Made by a program: the position numbers and the translations under genes
In this document: piece after piece, positions 32,458 through 42,067 of the stretch
Layout of the letters: the number at the start of each line of letters is the position of its first letter
Numbering within the stretch: the first letter of the stretch is position 1
DNA from: Selaginella moellendorffii
Taxonomy: Eukaryota; Streptophyta; Lycopodiopsida; Selaginellales; Selaginellaceae
Length of the DNA stretch: 64,000 nt
Direction: 5' to 3'
Assembly (NCBI RefSeq): GCF_000143415.4
Contig: NW_003314358.1
Span: 382,731 to 446,730 of the forward strand
The notes under the pieces: model-generated
Told to the model about the DNA's origin: nothing
The model's database searches: none
The model's input: only the letters and a program-made list of their open reading frames with translations

Positions 32458-32604
32458 ATTGGCACCAAGAGCAGGAGGAGTTATACCATGTGCCGTGAAC
32501 GCCGCCATCAACTGAGTTTGGTTGTTCAATTGCAAGCGTATAGCATTAAGCAATTGAACCAACTAATGCTCTAGAGTCAAAGGAGGAGATTGCGGATCAG
32601 CCAT
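32458..32604 (-). pseudogene. Family A gag, 5' part
   Basis: Starts at ATG 32604 (MADPQSPPLTLEH), meets an in-frame TAG, then reads LVQLLNAIRLQLNNQTQLMAAFTAHGITPPALGAN before the nested chromovirus. The second family A copy has a Gln codon at the stop (MANLQSPHLTLEQQLVQLL). Confidence 0.8.
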
Positions 32605-32837
32605 GAAGATGAATGAAAAAGAAAGAGCAAAAGAAGAGAAATGACAAAAAGCTGGAAAAAAATGGTAGATCTAGACAATGCAAAAAGCTAGATCTAAACC
32701 AAAATCCTGAAAGGAAAGAACAAAAGAAAGGAAATGGAAAAAGCTAAATCTAGACAATGCAAAAGCTAGATCTAAACCGAAATCCCAAATCCAAGCACTC
32801 CCTAGGGACAATCAAAGGTGCCCTTTAACTCCACCAA
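32605..32837 (-). other. Family A leader with candidate primer-binding site
   Basis: On the minus strand, CACA of the 5' LTR is followed by TTGGTGGAGTTAAAGGGCAC; the second copy has TTGGTGGAGGTGAGGGGCAC. It begins TGG one base inside, as a tRNA-primed site should, but I cannot name the tRNA. The rest is a purine-rich untranslated leader with repeated AAAAAGCTAGATCTA motifs. Confidence 0.6.
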
Positions 32838-33012
32838 TGTGAGTGCATGGAATATGAAAAGGGAATACAGAAATATGCATATCAATTAGCCCAAAAACCC
32901 TAATTTATATACAGGAGCGAGTGGTCCGGATTGAAACCAATCCAACGACTACCAAAATCCCACTACGCTAATATTAGTATATGGCATTGTAGCCGTACAC
33001 TTGGCCCTCACA
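32838..33012 (-). repeat. Family A 5' LTR (right)
   Basis: 175 bp, TGTGAG...CTCACA. The minus strand carries TATATAAA about 70 nt before its end. Flanked by GAGA. Confidence 0.92.
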
Positions 33013-33564
33013 GAGATATAAATGTATCAGAACCCTAATGAATTTTCAGTTTTTTCTAATTTAGCATTTATATCCACCCATCAAAATTATTCTTTACATA
33101 TGCAATTAAATTGTAATCTTGTATTTTATAAAAGAAATACCATGATTTAGGATTGAAAAAATTTCTAAAGGAATAAATTATTTTTTAAGAATGCAAGTGG
33201 ATGGCAATCTAGTGGTTTATGACATTGTATGGTCATACAATATTTACAATAAAGGCATTTAGAATCCAACCTCATTATGTGTGGAAGATACTGGGCAACT
33301 TAAAGAGTATTTGGAGCGTTCCATAAATTCTATTAAAAAAGAGGAAAAGCATTACCAAATACTTTGTTATTTACAATATAAAAAGTGTATTTGGAGCGTT
33401 GGAAGATACAAATAATTTCTAAATATATCTAGGAATATACCTGGAAGCAGATCCATCCTAGCATTTTATAGATAGTGTGATAAATAAAACGTATATATCC
33501 GCTTTTTCTTGGAGAAATACATACAATACTTACACTACCAAAATTTTGGCAATAAAAACACCAG
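33013..33564. other. AT-rich 3' flank of the Fizzy-related gene
   Basis: AT-rich. It would contain the 3' UTR and polyadenylation site of the minus-strand gene to its right. Nothing else recognisable. Confidence 0.5.
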
Positions 33565-35638
33565 CTACCGTATGTGAGTTCGTCCCAAGGACCAAATTCC
33601 TGTATTTCGAACAGCGCTCTGCTGCAACAAGAACTCTCAATCAGCCGTTTCAATCACGATCAATTGATGTACCTGAGACTTTGGACAAGGAAAAACATTC
33701 CAAAACCGTAATGTCTCGTCCCCCGCTCCGGTGACAATTGTCTACGAAGGTGAAGGAAGAAACACTGTCAGCTTGAAAAAATTCGCTGCAGCCGCGTACC
33801 TGGCCATCGGGAGAAATAGCAAGATATAGAACTCTGTAGGAGTGTCCCGTGAGAGTAGAAAGCTGGAGCAAAGAACACATTAAAAAGTCACAGAAGAACA
33901 CCAACTTACTTTTGACATGGCCGGGTATCTCCACACTATAATCTGATTCTGCGAATAGCCGTGGGTGCTAACAAGTTCATTTACATTCTTTGACCATACC
34001 AAGTTGCAAACCTGTGAAAAGAAGAGCACTAGAAACGAGGAAACACATAACAAATAACAAATCATACCTGACTACCAGTGTCAACACAGCTTAAATGTGT
34101 ACTCGTCCCCGTGTTCCAAAATCTTATACATCTATCCGCGGTACCGCCACCAGAAGCAAGCAAGCCATGCTGATGCGGCGACCAAGCAATGGCTTTTACT
34201 GCAGCGGTGTGCTCGCTAAACTTGAGAACTGGTTGAGTAGATAGTTGATTCCAAACAAAAAGCTGGAAAAACAAGCAGAGAGTAAAACAATACAATCATA
34301 TGGGATCCAAACCTGATTATCATTACCACCAGACGCAAGCTCACGGTCATCATAAGACCACTTGAGACCGCAAACCTGGGCAACACAGAAACCATTGAGA
34401 GAAATCATAGCAAGCATGTTTTAGAAGAAAGATCTGTCACACCTCAGACTTATGCCCGACAAGCCTGTTGACAAAATCCTCCGGGGCTCGTATATCTCGT
34501 TGCAATATGTTCCTATCACGACTGCCAGACGAGAGGACGTTTGAACTCCAAGCTAAGGTTCCGACTCTTGTTCGGTGACCTCCCATCGTCCTGACCTTTT
34601 TGCACCGTGTCGCGTCCCAAATCTGGAAAGAAAACAGAACTTCAAAAAGACAAGATAGCATTCAAGCCATACCTGAACTTCACCGAGGTTCGTTCCTACT
34701 GCTAGATACGTTCCGCGTTGCGTCCATCCAACCGAGCAAACACCATCGTTGGGACTTAAGTCACAAAGCTTCGTAACCTGTACAAGAAAGAAAACAAAGC
34801 TTCAAGATAGGAGTGGGAGAAAGCCTGAAACTTTACCTTGCTAGTGCATGCGCTCCAGAGATAGACGCACGGTCCAAGTCCCACAGCTAAAACATTGAGC
34901 GACGACCAATCCACCAAGTTTAAGTAAAAGTCGTCTTGAAGAGCAGGCGCGTCCAGCACCTGGAAAGAGGAAAAATCCAAGCATCAAACCAAGCGAACTC
35001 CCCCAAAAAGCTCCCACCTTGTAAGGAGACCTGGCGATCTTCCGCGGAGCCTTTCGCGGGCTAGTGACCGTTCCAGCAAGAGCAACATCCAGGCCAACCG
35101 GCGAGAGAGAAAATGGTGACTCGGGTGACGCGCAAGCTCCAGCACCGCCACGGTGCTCGTTCTTAAATCTGAACAAGTTCCTGGTCGGGCTCATCGGAGT
35201 TCTCGCAGAGTCCCTGGATGATCCCCCCAGGAGCTTCTCGGGCGTGCTTGGCACCATAGGCCCCCCGGGATCGCTGCCAAAGAGCTCCGTCCGGAGTAGC
35301 ATCGAGTAAGCAGCGGCGCTGTCCTCTCTAGTCTCGCTGCCGTGAGAGACATTACTCACGTTGGAAGAGGGCGACTTATCGAGCAGCGCAAAGCCTGTGA
35401 GGTTGGAGCTCGACCTGCTGGGGATGAAGCGATCACTATATGTGATTCTATTCACCTTGGGACTGGACGCCACCGCCGCGGCGCTCTCCACCTTGCCCGC
35501 ATTGAAGCCGGAGCTGGAGAAGACGAGGGATCGCCTCGCCGCGATCTTGGCCCTGGGTGACTCCGCCTCCAATCCCTTGATTTCCTCGGAGAAATCCTCG
35601 CAATCTTCCATCTCCGAGTCCATACGGACCCTCTTCAT
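33565..35638 (-). CDS. Fizzy-related / CCS52 (Cdh1-type) APC/C activator
   Basis: Ten exons (35638-35018, 34959-34837, 34777-34673, 34622-34443, 34375-34313, 34262-34068, 34011-33910, 33862-33800, 33741-33673, 33621-33565) join to 1,578 nt, 525 aa; all introns are GT-AG, 48-67 nt. The C-box DRFIPSR is at residues 69-75. Seven WD40 blades follow, for example [68 protein letters not shown] and [33 protein letters not shown]. The protein ends in Ile-Arg, the IR tail that docks the APC/C. Family members recruit D-box/KEN substrates to the anaphase-promoting complex and drive endocycles in plants. The N-terminus is longer than usual (about 200 residues), Ser/Pro-rich and likely CDK-regulated. Divergent from DNAAF1 over 193 bp. 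Confidence 0.95.
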
Positions 35639-35831
35639 GTAGATCCCGGCGGTCTCACCTCGGCTGTGGGCGCGCCCGCGGCGCCAGCTCCTCCCTTCCT
35701 CTTCGCTCGCCCTAACCCTACGGGGGCTAGTGACGTGGCTTTCGCGCTATAATTTTGACGTGGCGGAGAAAGAATATTCCCCAAATATCACATTTTAGGG
35801 TTCCTGGGCCAAAAGGGGGGAAAAGCAAGAA
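35639..35831. promoter_or_regulatory. Bidirectional promoter region, FZR/DNAAF1
   Basis: Only 193 bp separate the two start codons, so both promoters and 5' UTRs must fit or overlap here. It contains TGACGTGGC (a G-box/bZIP-like core, about 35756), TTTCGCGC (E2F-like, about 35740) and GTGACGTGGC. Parts of this region are copied at 40745-40800, 41985-42067 and 47045-47100. Confidence 0.6.
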
Positions 35832-37572
35832 ATGGGCTTTGATATGAGCCCGGTGGGCTTGAAGAAGCTGTGTCGGGAGAAGCGGCTGTAAGATCTTCGA
35901 TCGCAAGGATTCTTCTCATGGATTCCCTCTTTGTGTGTGGAATCTAGGTTTGCGAGTCTTCCAGAGCTTAACGAGGTTCTTCATCTCCATCACAGGGTAA
36001 TGAGGCATTTTCCACTGCTTGTACAGCTTTCACGTCTTTGTTCCAGGGCATAGTCGAGATTAAAGGCCTCGAAGAGTACACTGGATTAAAAACTCTCCAC
36101 CTCGAGTCGAATGGTATCTATCTTCCTTCTTTCTTCTCTTTTATTCTGAGAGGATTTCTTTGCAGCAATACTGAAGATCAAAGGTCTGGATTGCCTCATG
36201 AATCTTCGCTGCCTCTATTTAAACCAGGTAGAGCCTTTTAATTTTCGCAGTTCTAGTAAGAAACCACCTCGCGATAGAACGCTAGAGAATTTTTTTTTTT
36301 GTAGAACTTGCTCGAAGATGTGGAAGGACTTGATAAACTCCCCCGCTTGGAAGCACTCGATCTGGCAGATAATCAGGCACACAAGGATTCTTTTTCTTCG
36401 TTTGCTTTGTGAGTTTAATCACTGCTTTGCAGATCAAGTGCTTGAAAGGACTCTCTTGCTGCCAGTGCTTGCGTCAACTTAATCTTTCCGGAAACATGCT
36501 TTGCCTGGAGGAGGACGTCGCGCATCTCACAGTAAAGACCACACAAACCACTCGAAAACATAATCTCGCTCGTCCTTTCTTTCGCTAGAAATGCAAGAGC
36601 TTGCAGTCACTCGACATCTCCAGGAACAAACTTGACAACGAAGAGTCTCTCCAGGTGAAAGAAAATACAAGCTTGTCTTTTCTAATCACTCGGTTTCAGA
36701 TAATTCAATCGCTTCGTCTCACCCTCTTGAAAATGTCTGGAAATCCGATTGTATCAACGATACCATATTACCGGAAGCTTTGCCTCGTCCAAATGCCCAC
36801 GGTATACTTTTCCTTCACACTAGAGAGCGAGATTTCGATTTTAAGTTCGCAGCTTACGTACCTGGATGAATCTCCTGTCTCTGAGAACGAGCGTCGCCTG
36901 GCAAGAGCATGGACAGAAGGTGGAAACGAGGTAAGATCCATGGTGCTGATCAAAATCTACGAACGAAAAACCATTTTGTGCTGATCAGGAGGAGACATCA
37001 ATGCGGGAAACTATACGCAAGGAAGAAGCTCATCAGAGAGAGATCCATCGTCAAGGTACTGCCACCGTTTTGGAAGGATGGATGGTTCTTTAGCCATCTC
37101 TAGAGCAGCATTCGAAGCCATGATCGAGGAAGCGACGGCCGAGCTGGCCGAGAACGAGCGAAAGCAAAGAGAAGCGGCAGAAAGAACTCAAGAGGAGCGA
37201 GCCGAGGCAGCCGCAAGAGAAGAGCAGTTCCGAGCCGAGATTGCTGCGAGAGAGGAAGCAAAGAGGGGACAAGAGATCCAAGAGCAGCGGAGAGCCGAGC
37301 TAGCAGCGATGGAGGAGAAGCGAGCTGCCGAGCTTGTAGCAATGGAGGAGGAGCTAGCCGCGGAGCTTGCTGCGCGCGAGAAGAACTTGTCCGAGGAATG
37401 GATTCTAGAGCGGCTCGAGTGCGCTGACAAGGAGAGGAAGTTTAAGGAGGAGCTCCAGGAGCGCGTCTTGGAGCGAATGGCCCAAGACAAGAACGTCGCA
37501 AGGCCTATGCTCTGGGGAACCAAAGCTTACAAGAGTCTCTGGGAAATAGCAACTAATATAGAACAATCTTAA
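35832..37572 (+). CDS. DNAAF1/LRRC50-like axonemal dynein assembly factor (copy 1)
   Basis: Eleven exons (35832-35887, 35948-35996, 36047-36113, 36166-36227, 36305-36376, 36433-36531, 36589-36654, 36700-36801, 36853-36930, 36989-37055, 37106-37572) join to 1,185 nt, 394 aa. The opening MSPVGLKKLCREKRLFASLPELNEVLHLHH and the SDS22-type leucine-rich repeats (GIVEIKGLEEYTGLKTLHLESNAI, LKIKGLDCLMNLRCLYLNQN, LLEDVEGLDKLPRLEALDLADNQ) are diagnostic. The LRR cap (SGNPIVSTIPYYRKL, LTYLDESPVSENERRLARAW) follows. The last exon is an Ala/Glu-rich coiled coil. The family preassembles dynein arms for motile cilia, in plants needed only in swimming sperm. Intron 5 uses a GC donor. The last acceptor (CTCTAGAG before 37106) was chosen to keep frame. 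Confidence 0.92.
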
Positions 37573-37871
37573 TCAATGGTTAAAGGAAACTTTACCCTAA
37601 AGGTTCTTTAGGGAAGTGTGTGCCATCTTGAAAATTTTGGATCGTGCTCGTGAAGTTTCTCTTCGTGTTTTTCTTCATCAAGACTCTTAGTTCTTGGTAA
37701 TCTTGTTAGTGTTTTCCTTGCAAAATCTTGGGAAAAGCGTCCTTCATGTACAAGATCCTGATTTGAGTGATAATCATGTAAAGGTGTTTTACATGCAAGT
37801 TATTTACAACATATATAATAATTCTTGAACACATCGTCCAGAATCTACACGTATTTTTTCGTGATCAATTA

Positions 37872-40308
37872 TCATGCTTGGTTCTCTAGCTGGTCCTAAA
37901 CTCGGGAAATAGAAAAGGAATAAACCAATGAGGAAACTCAATCTCACCTCATTGACAAATATCAAGTGGAAACCATAAGGAATCCTGACAGGGATCGAGA
38001 CCACAGCAACTGGATCGGCTGCCATTGTCTTCGCATCAATCACGACGGCCTCCGATTTGCTGGAAAAAAAAAAGAAAAAAAAAACATGAAAAAGCTTGAG
38101 CACACGAAGATGAACTCTCAACTTACCCCGCCCGTTCGTCGTAAACAAAAGAGATGAGGTAGCCATCGTCTTCATCCGCGTCCTTGTCGGAGCTCTTTGG
38201 AACAAACACCACCTCGGAGCCAAACCGGCGACTTCCATACATGAACTCCCCGACCACATTGCTCCCAACGGGATTACCACCATCCTTGGAGAGCTCGGGA
38301 TCCTTGTGGAGATCAAACTTCGCCACTCCTTTGATCCTCACTTGATCGTGGAAAACGGCAGCATACACGTAACGTTGCTTCCTGTGAAAGTACGAGATTT
38401 ATGGATGCAAACTCTCAAGAGAGCCTATAACCTTCCTATGTAGTTTTCGTTGATGCGAGGAAACTCCACCGCTGGCCCCTTTGAGAGTGGACGCTGCAAA
38501 GCAGCACCGCTCTTCATGTTGAACCGAAATTCGTAGCTGTGTCCAAGGATTTTGTGAGGAAAAGAGAGACTTGAAAAAGAAAAGAACTTACAGCTCGAGA
38601 ACATGATCGACATAGTCTTTCATGAGCTCCATGTCGAACTTTGGCATGCGGCAAGCAACGAGAACTACCTCGTCCCCGTCTTCCCACGCATTTGCTGCTT
38701 AGAATCAACAGGTCCAACGTTCTTGGAGAAACTGTGAGAATTCTAACCTGTGTGGAAAATATAACAAGATGGAAGATGAAACCAGCGCATCTGGCTGTCG
38801 CTGAGAGCATAACGAGGCAGCACTCCAAAGCGGGACTTCTTCGTGCTGTCAAACGAGATTATCATTTTTCCCTCACCCATGTTCTTTAAACCAGAATAAA
38901 TATATAAATAAATACGAAAGATGAGAGACTGTTTGTGTGTGTGATTGTCCCACCTTTGGTTTAAAAGGCACTGGAAGATCCATGAAAACTGCGTAGTTCT
39001 CCGTGATTGCAAAGTCGTGCATCATCACGGGGTCGGGGATGTTGATGCTTACCGGATCATGCAAAGTTCCATCTTTTGAAATGACGCGATAGATTACGTA
39101 TGGTGTTTGCTGTTGGTAACAGAAGAAAAACATCTCGCCTGAAGAAAAGTAAAAAAAGAAGAAGAAAAACTTGACTTTAGCTCGTAAGTTTGAATGAAAG
39201 AACTAACCTGTCACAGGGTCAACTTTGGGATGAGCAGTAACAGCGTGAGACAATCTTTTGTCATAGTCAAGCACGCCAATTGTCTCAAGGTTCCCATCGT
39301 CGAGCATTCGAATAGCATCTGACAAAAACAAAAATAATGTTTCCTACAAAGATAAAAACAAAGAGGAAACGAGCTTACATGGTTTGTCAGCCTCTAATAG
39401 TGCTAAAAGTTTCTTGTTGTGATACACCATGGCTGTGTTGGCTGCAAAGAGACGGAGAACACGATTAAATGAAAAATAAAAAAAGAAGTCTTCGTTTTAC
39501 CAGTTCCCATGCCATACTCTGCGTCCACAACACCGAGAGCAACTCGCAGCCGAAAAACATTCGCTAAGAAAATCCCAAGTATTCCTTTCAAGTCTCCCAG
39601 CTTCAAAGGCATTTCAGCTTCAAGAAAACCAAGAACCAAGGAAGAAAAACCATACACACCTTCAGGAAAGTTGGAGTTCCATAGAATTCCTCTTGCTTTA
39701 ACTTGGAGGTCTTCACGTAGCGAGAGACATAGTTTGCTTTCCCGTCCTTGATTCGCAGACCATGCAGCATTCTGGTTGAAACAAAGAACAAAGAAACTTG
39801 TAAGCCAACGCATGATAGAACTAAGAGGAAAACTTAAATACCCATCTCCGTCGAACCTACAAGTAAGATGGGGATAAAATGGAGAAGAAAAAACGAAAAA
39901 AACTACCACTTTCATACCAGTGGTAGCCTGCAGTAGGCTCGAATCTCGGATTTGGTCCAGTGCGCACGAATTCTCCATTCAAGCATTCCTGTAAAGAAAA
40001 GAACGAAAAAATCAAGACAATGCGAAGACAAATCTATTAAAAAAGCTTACCGGGAGAGTGCCAGTTACTGGCAAGTCCACAAATGGCCCAGACTCTCCAA
40101 CTGGCGCGAAGTTATCTTGAAGAAACAGGTTGGATTTGCTGGAAGCGCTGCTAAACAACTGGACGAGCAAAGCCTCGATCCCATCGCAAAGCTTGGCAGC
40201 AATCCTGGCTCCTATGCCCGGCGTTCTTGGCTGGACGATCCGGACGCCCAGGGGCAAGCTGCCCAGGAACTTATCTTGGCTCTCCTTGCGCAGTCTCTCG
40301 GTTCCCAT
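37872..40308 (-). CDS. Carotenoid 9,10(9',10')-cleavage dioxygenase, CCD1-like (copy 1)
   Basis: Fourteen exons on the minus strand from ATG 40308 to 37872 join to 1,650 nt, 549 aa, the normal CCD1 length. Exon 3 (39856-39842) is only 15 nt, coding the core of WFDGDGM. The four iron-ligand histidines lie in [45 protein letters not shown] and [35 protein letters not shown] and [10 protein letters not shown] are family hallmarks; the end DQLENQA matches the CCD1 tail. There is no transit peptide, so it is expected in the cytosol. CCD1 cuts carotenoids and apocarotenoids to C13 ketones such as beta-ionone. The ATG giving [10 protein letters not shown] was chosen because it is shared with copy 2, while sequence upstream differs. 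Tail-to-tail with DNAAF1, 299 bp apart. Confidence 0.93.
39842..39856 (-). other. 15-nt microexon of CCD1 copy 1
   Basis: GTTCGACGGAGATGG flanked by TGTAG acceptor and GTATTT donor. It completes the codons for WFDGDG between exons 2 and 4. An identical microexon lies at 46117-46131. Confidence 0.88.
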
Positions 40309-40619
40309 CTCTCCCAAATGTTCTCTTTTTAGAGTTAGCGTGTGGCCGTTCATTTGGAAGCTTGTAGATTCGGATTGTAAACCAACTACAAAGAAGCACA
40401 AAAAGCTTCTTATCAAAGTTGATCTCAACCAGTCATCCTGAAGAACAATTTGCCACCGTTGGATGAGTAGTGCATGCCAAAATAAATTTTAGAAACGTAT
40501 AAACAACAAGAGAGGAGTGGGGACTACAACATTTGGATTTTTCTATTGGTGATGAGGTATAGCGCCACTTAATCGAAAATATCTTAAGCTTCGACATCAC
40601 TCCTTCCGAGACTTTTCGG
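40309..40619. other. Upstream region of CCD1 copy 1
   Basis: Promoter/5' UTR sequence of the dioxygenase. It differs from copy 2 immediately upstream of the ATG, then is partly alignable again from about 40440 onward. Confidence 0.5.
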
Positions 40620-41072
40620 AAATTCAATGACTCGGATTCTATTCACCTTGGGACTGGACGCCACCGCAGCAGCACTCCCCGCATTGAAGCCGGAGATCGC
40701 GATCGCGACGACTGGGCCTCCAATCCCTTGATTTCCTTGGAGGACGGCGCGATAATTTTGACGTGGCGGAGAAAGAAAGCCAAATATCACATTTTAGGGG
40801 CGTGGTTGAAGAAGCTGTGTCAAGAGAAGCGGTTGTAAGTTCTTCGATCCAATCAAGGAGCAATACATTTCTCAGTGGAATTTCCTCTTTGTGTTTGTGG
40901 AAGCTTAACGAGGTTCTTGTAGGGCCAACTGTTTAGTTTGCGTCTTTGCTTCCAGGGTATAGGCCTCGAAGAGTACACTGGATTGGCATCTATTTCTCTT
41001 TTATTCTGAGAGGATTTCTTTGCAGCAATACTGAAGATCAAAGGTCTGGATTGCCTCGTGAATCTTCGCTTT
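40620..41072. pseudogene. Broken FZR-DNAAF1 hybrid remnant 1
   Basis: Minus strand 40790-40620 holds a piece of FZR exon 1 (GFNAG...[13 protein letters not shown]). Plus strand from about 40745 holds the shared promoter (TTTTGACGTGGCGGAGAAAG) and DNAAF1 exon 1 without its ATG (WLKKLCQEKRL), a clipped exon 2 (KLNEVLV), exon 3 (GLEEYTGL) and exon 4 (AILKIKGLDCLVNLR), ending abruptly at 41072. It cannot make either protein. Confidence 0.85.
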
Positions 41073-41511
41073 AGCTCGATTCATAAGATCGTCGGTTCTC
41101 CTTGGACAACGCCAACAGGAATCCACAGCCAAGCCAAGCACAAGCTGGGTACCTAATGTCACTGGAAGCGGGTTGATACATGGTTAAATGTATGGGTTTA
41201 TCGTGACGATCCGTCTGGATCGCTCACGTGGCTGTGTGCTGACGTGGTCTTGTTAGAGCTTGGAGGAAGATGGACAACACCGTTTCATAATAATACATGG
41301 TAGCGAACGATCTAATGGCAAGAGGACAGTGGCAGAGGAAGAATCAAAGGGACCAGGAACCCTTGGCTCGGGAGCGCGCGAGGGCTTTGGCAGTGCTGGT
41401 GGCCCAGCCTGCCGGAAGGTGTGCCTGTTGCGGCCGAGTTTTTCACGATTCCTTCTCCACGTCGTCCTTTCTAAATTCTCTGTTTAATCTATTCTTAGAT
41501 TAATAGAGAGA
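41073..41511. other. Unique sequence ahead of the Copia fragment
   Basis: Possible leader or LTR remnant of the Copia-type element that follows (for example ACATGGTAGCGAACG at 41298). No terminal repeat could be paired, and no gene is seen. Confidence 0.4.
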
Positions 41512-41986
41512 ATGTCTTCTGCTAACGCAGCAGGAAATTCTTGGGATTCTGGAGGCTGGGAGAAACTTCTCCAAAAGTTCACGGGACAGAATTTCGCCAC
41601 TTGGAAAACAAAAATACAGCTTATCCTTTTTTGGCCAAGGATTGCTGGCCTAATGCAACCCAACGGCTCGACTGGGACGGGTTAGGTCTTGGGGATGAAT
41701 TCGTTCATCTCCTTGATCTTACCAAAACAGCCCACCAGAACTGGACATCCCTTACACAAATCTTCGCTGCAAAAGCTGCCAATGCTAAGGTGATGCTACG
41801 ATGAGAATGCAACCTGATGACACCATGGCCACTTACATTGGAAAGTTTAAAGCGATAATCACCGAGATGAAGGACTTGGAAGCAGCAATCACCATTGATC
41901 AAGCTAAGGCATTCCTTCTCAGCTCTGTCTCCCAACCTTTTGCATCGATGCTCTCGGCTGTGCCTGGAAAGGACTTGGACTCGTAT
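41512..41986 (+). pseudogene. Copia-type Gag (UBN2-like) fragment
   Basis: From ATG 41512: MSSANAAGNSWDSGGWEKLL, KFTGQNFATWKTKIQLIL. After a frame change: DLTKTAHQNWTSLTQIFAAKAANAKVMLR. After a stop: MRMQPDDTMATYIGKFKAIITEMKDLEAAITIDQAKAFLLSSVSQPFASML. This is the usual Ty1/Copia Gag order (W.K...L, then KM...S...Y...F..I...L, then LL.SLP). It stops exactly where duplicated FZR/DNAAF1 promoter DNA begins (41985). No LTRs or pol found. Confidence 0.75.
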
Positions 41987-42067
41987 AATTTTGACGTGGC
42001 GGAGAAAGAATATTCCCCAAATATCACATTGTAGGGTTCCTGGGCTAAAAGGGGGGAAAAGCAAGAA

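Larger units (their letters stand above)
22407..33012 (-). mobile_element. Family A Ty3/Gypsy element with 175-bp LTRs, split by a nested chromovirus
   Basis: Terminal repeats at 22407-22581 and 32838-33012 are both 175 bp, start TGTGAG and end CTCACA. Flanks are GAGA (22403-22406) and GAGA (33013-33016); with the shared T this can be read as a 5-bp GAGAT duplication. Coding runs on the minus strand in the order gag, protease, RT, RNase H, integrase, which makes it Ty3/Gypsy. Removing the plus-strand insertion 26858-32457 (and its duplicated 5 bp) leaves a 5.0-kb element. Several in-frame stops and one small deletion make it non-autonomous. No chromodomain is seen at the C-terminus. A second, more deleted copy lies at 57146-61803. 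Confidence 0.92.
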
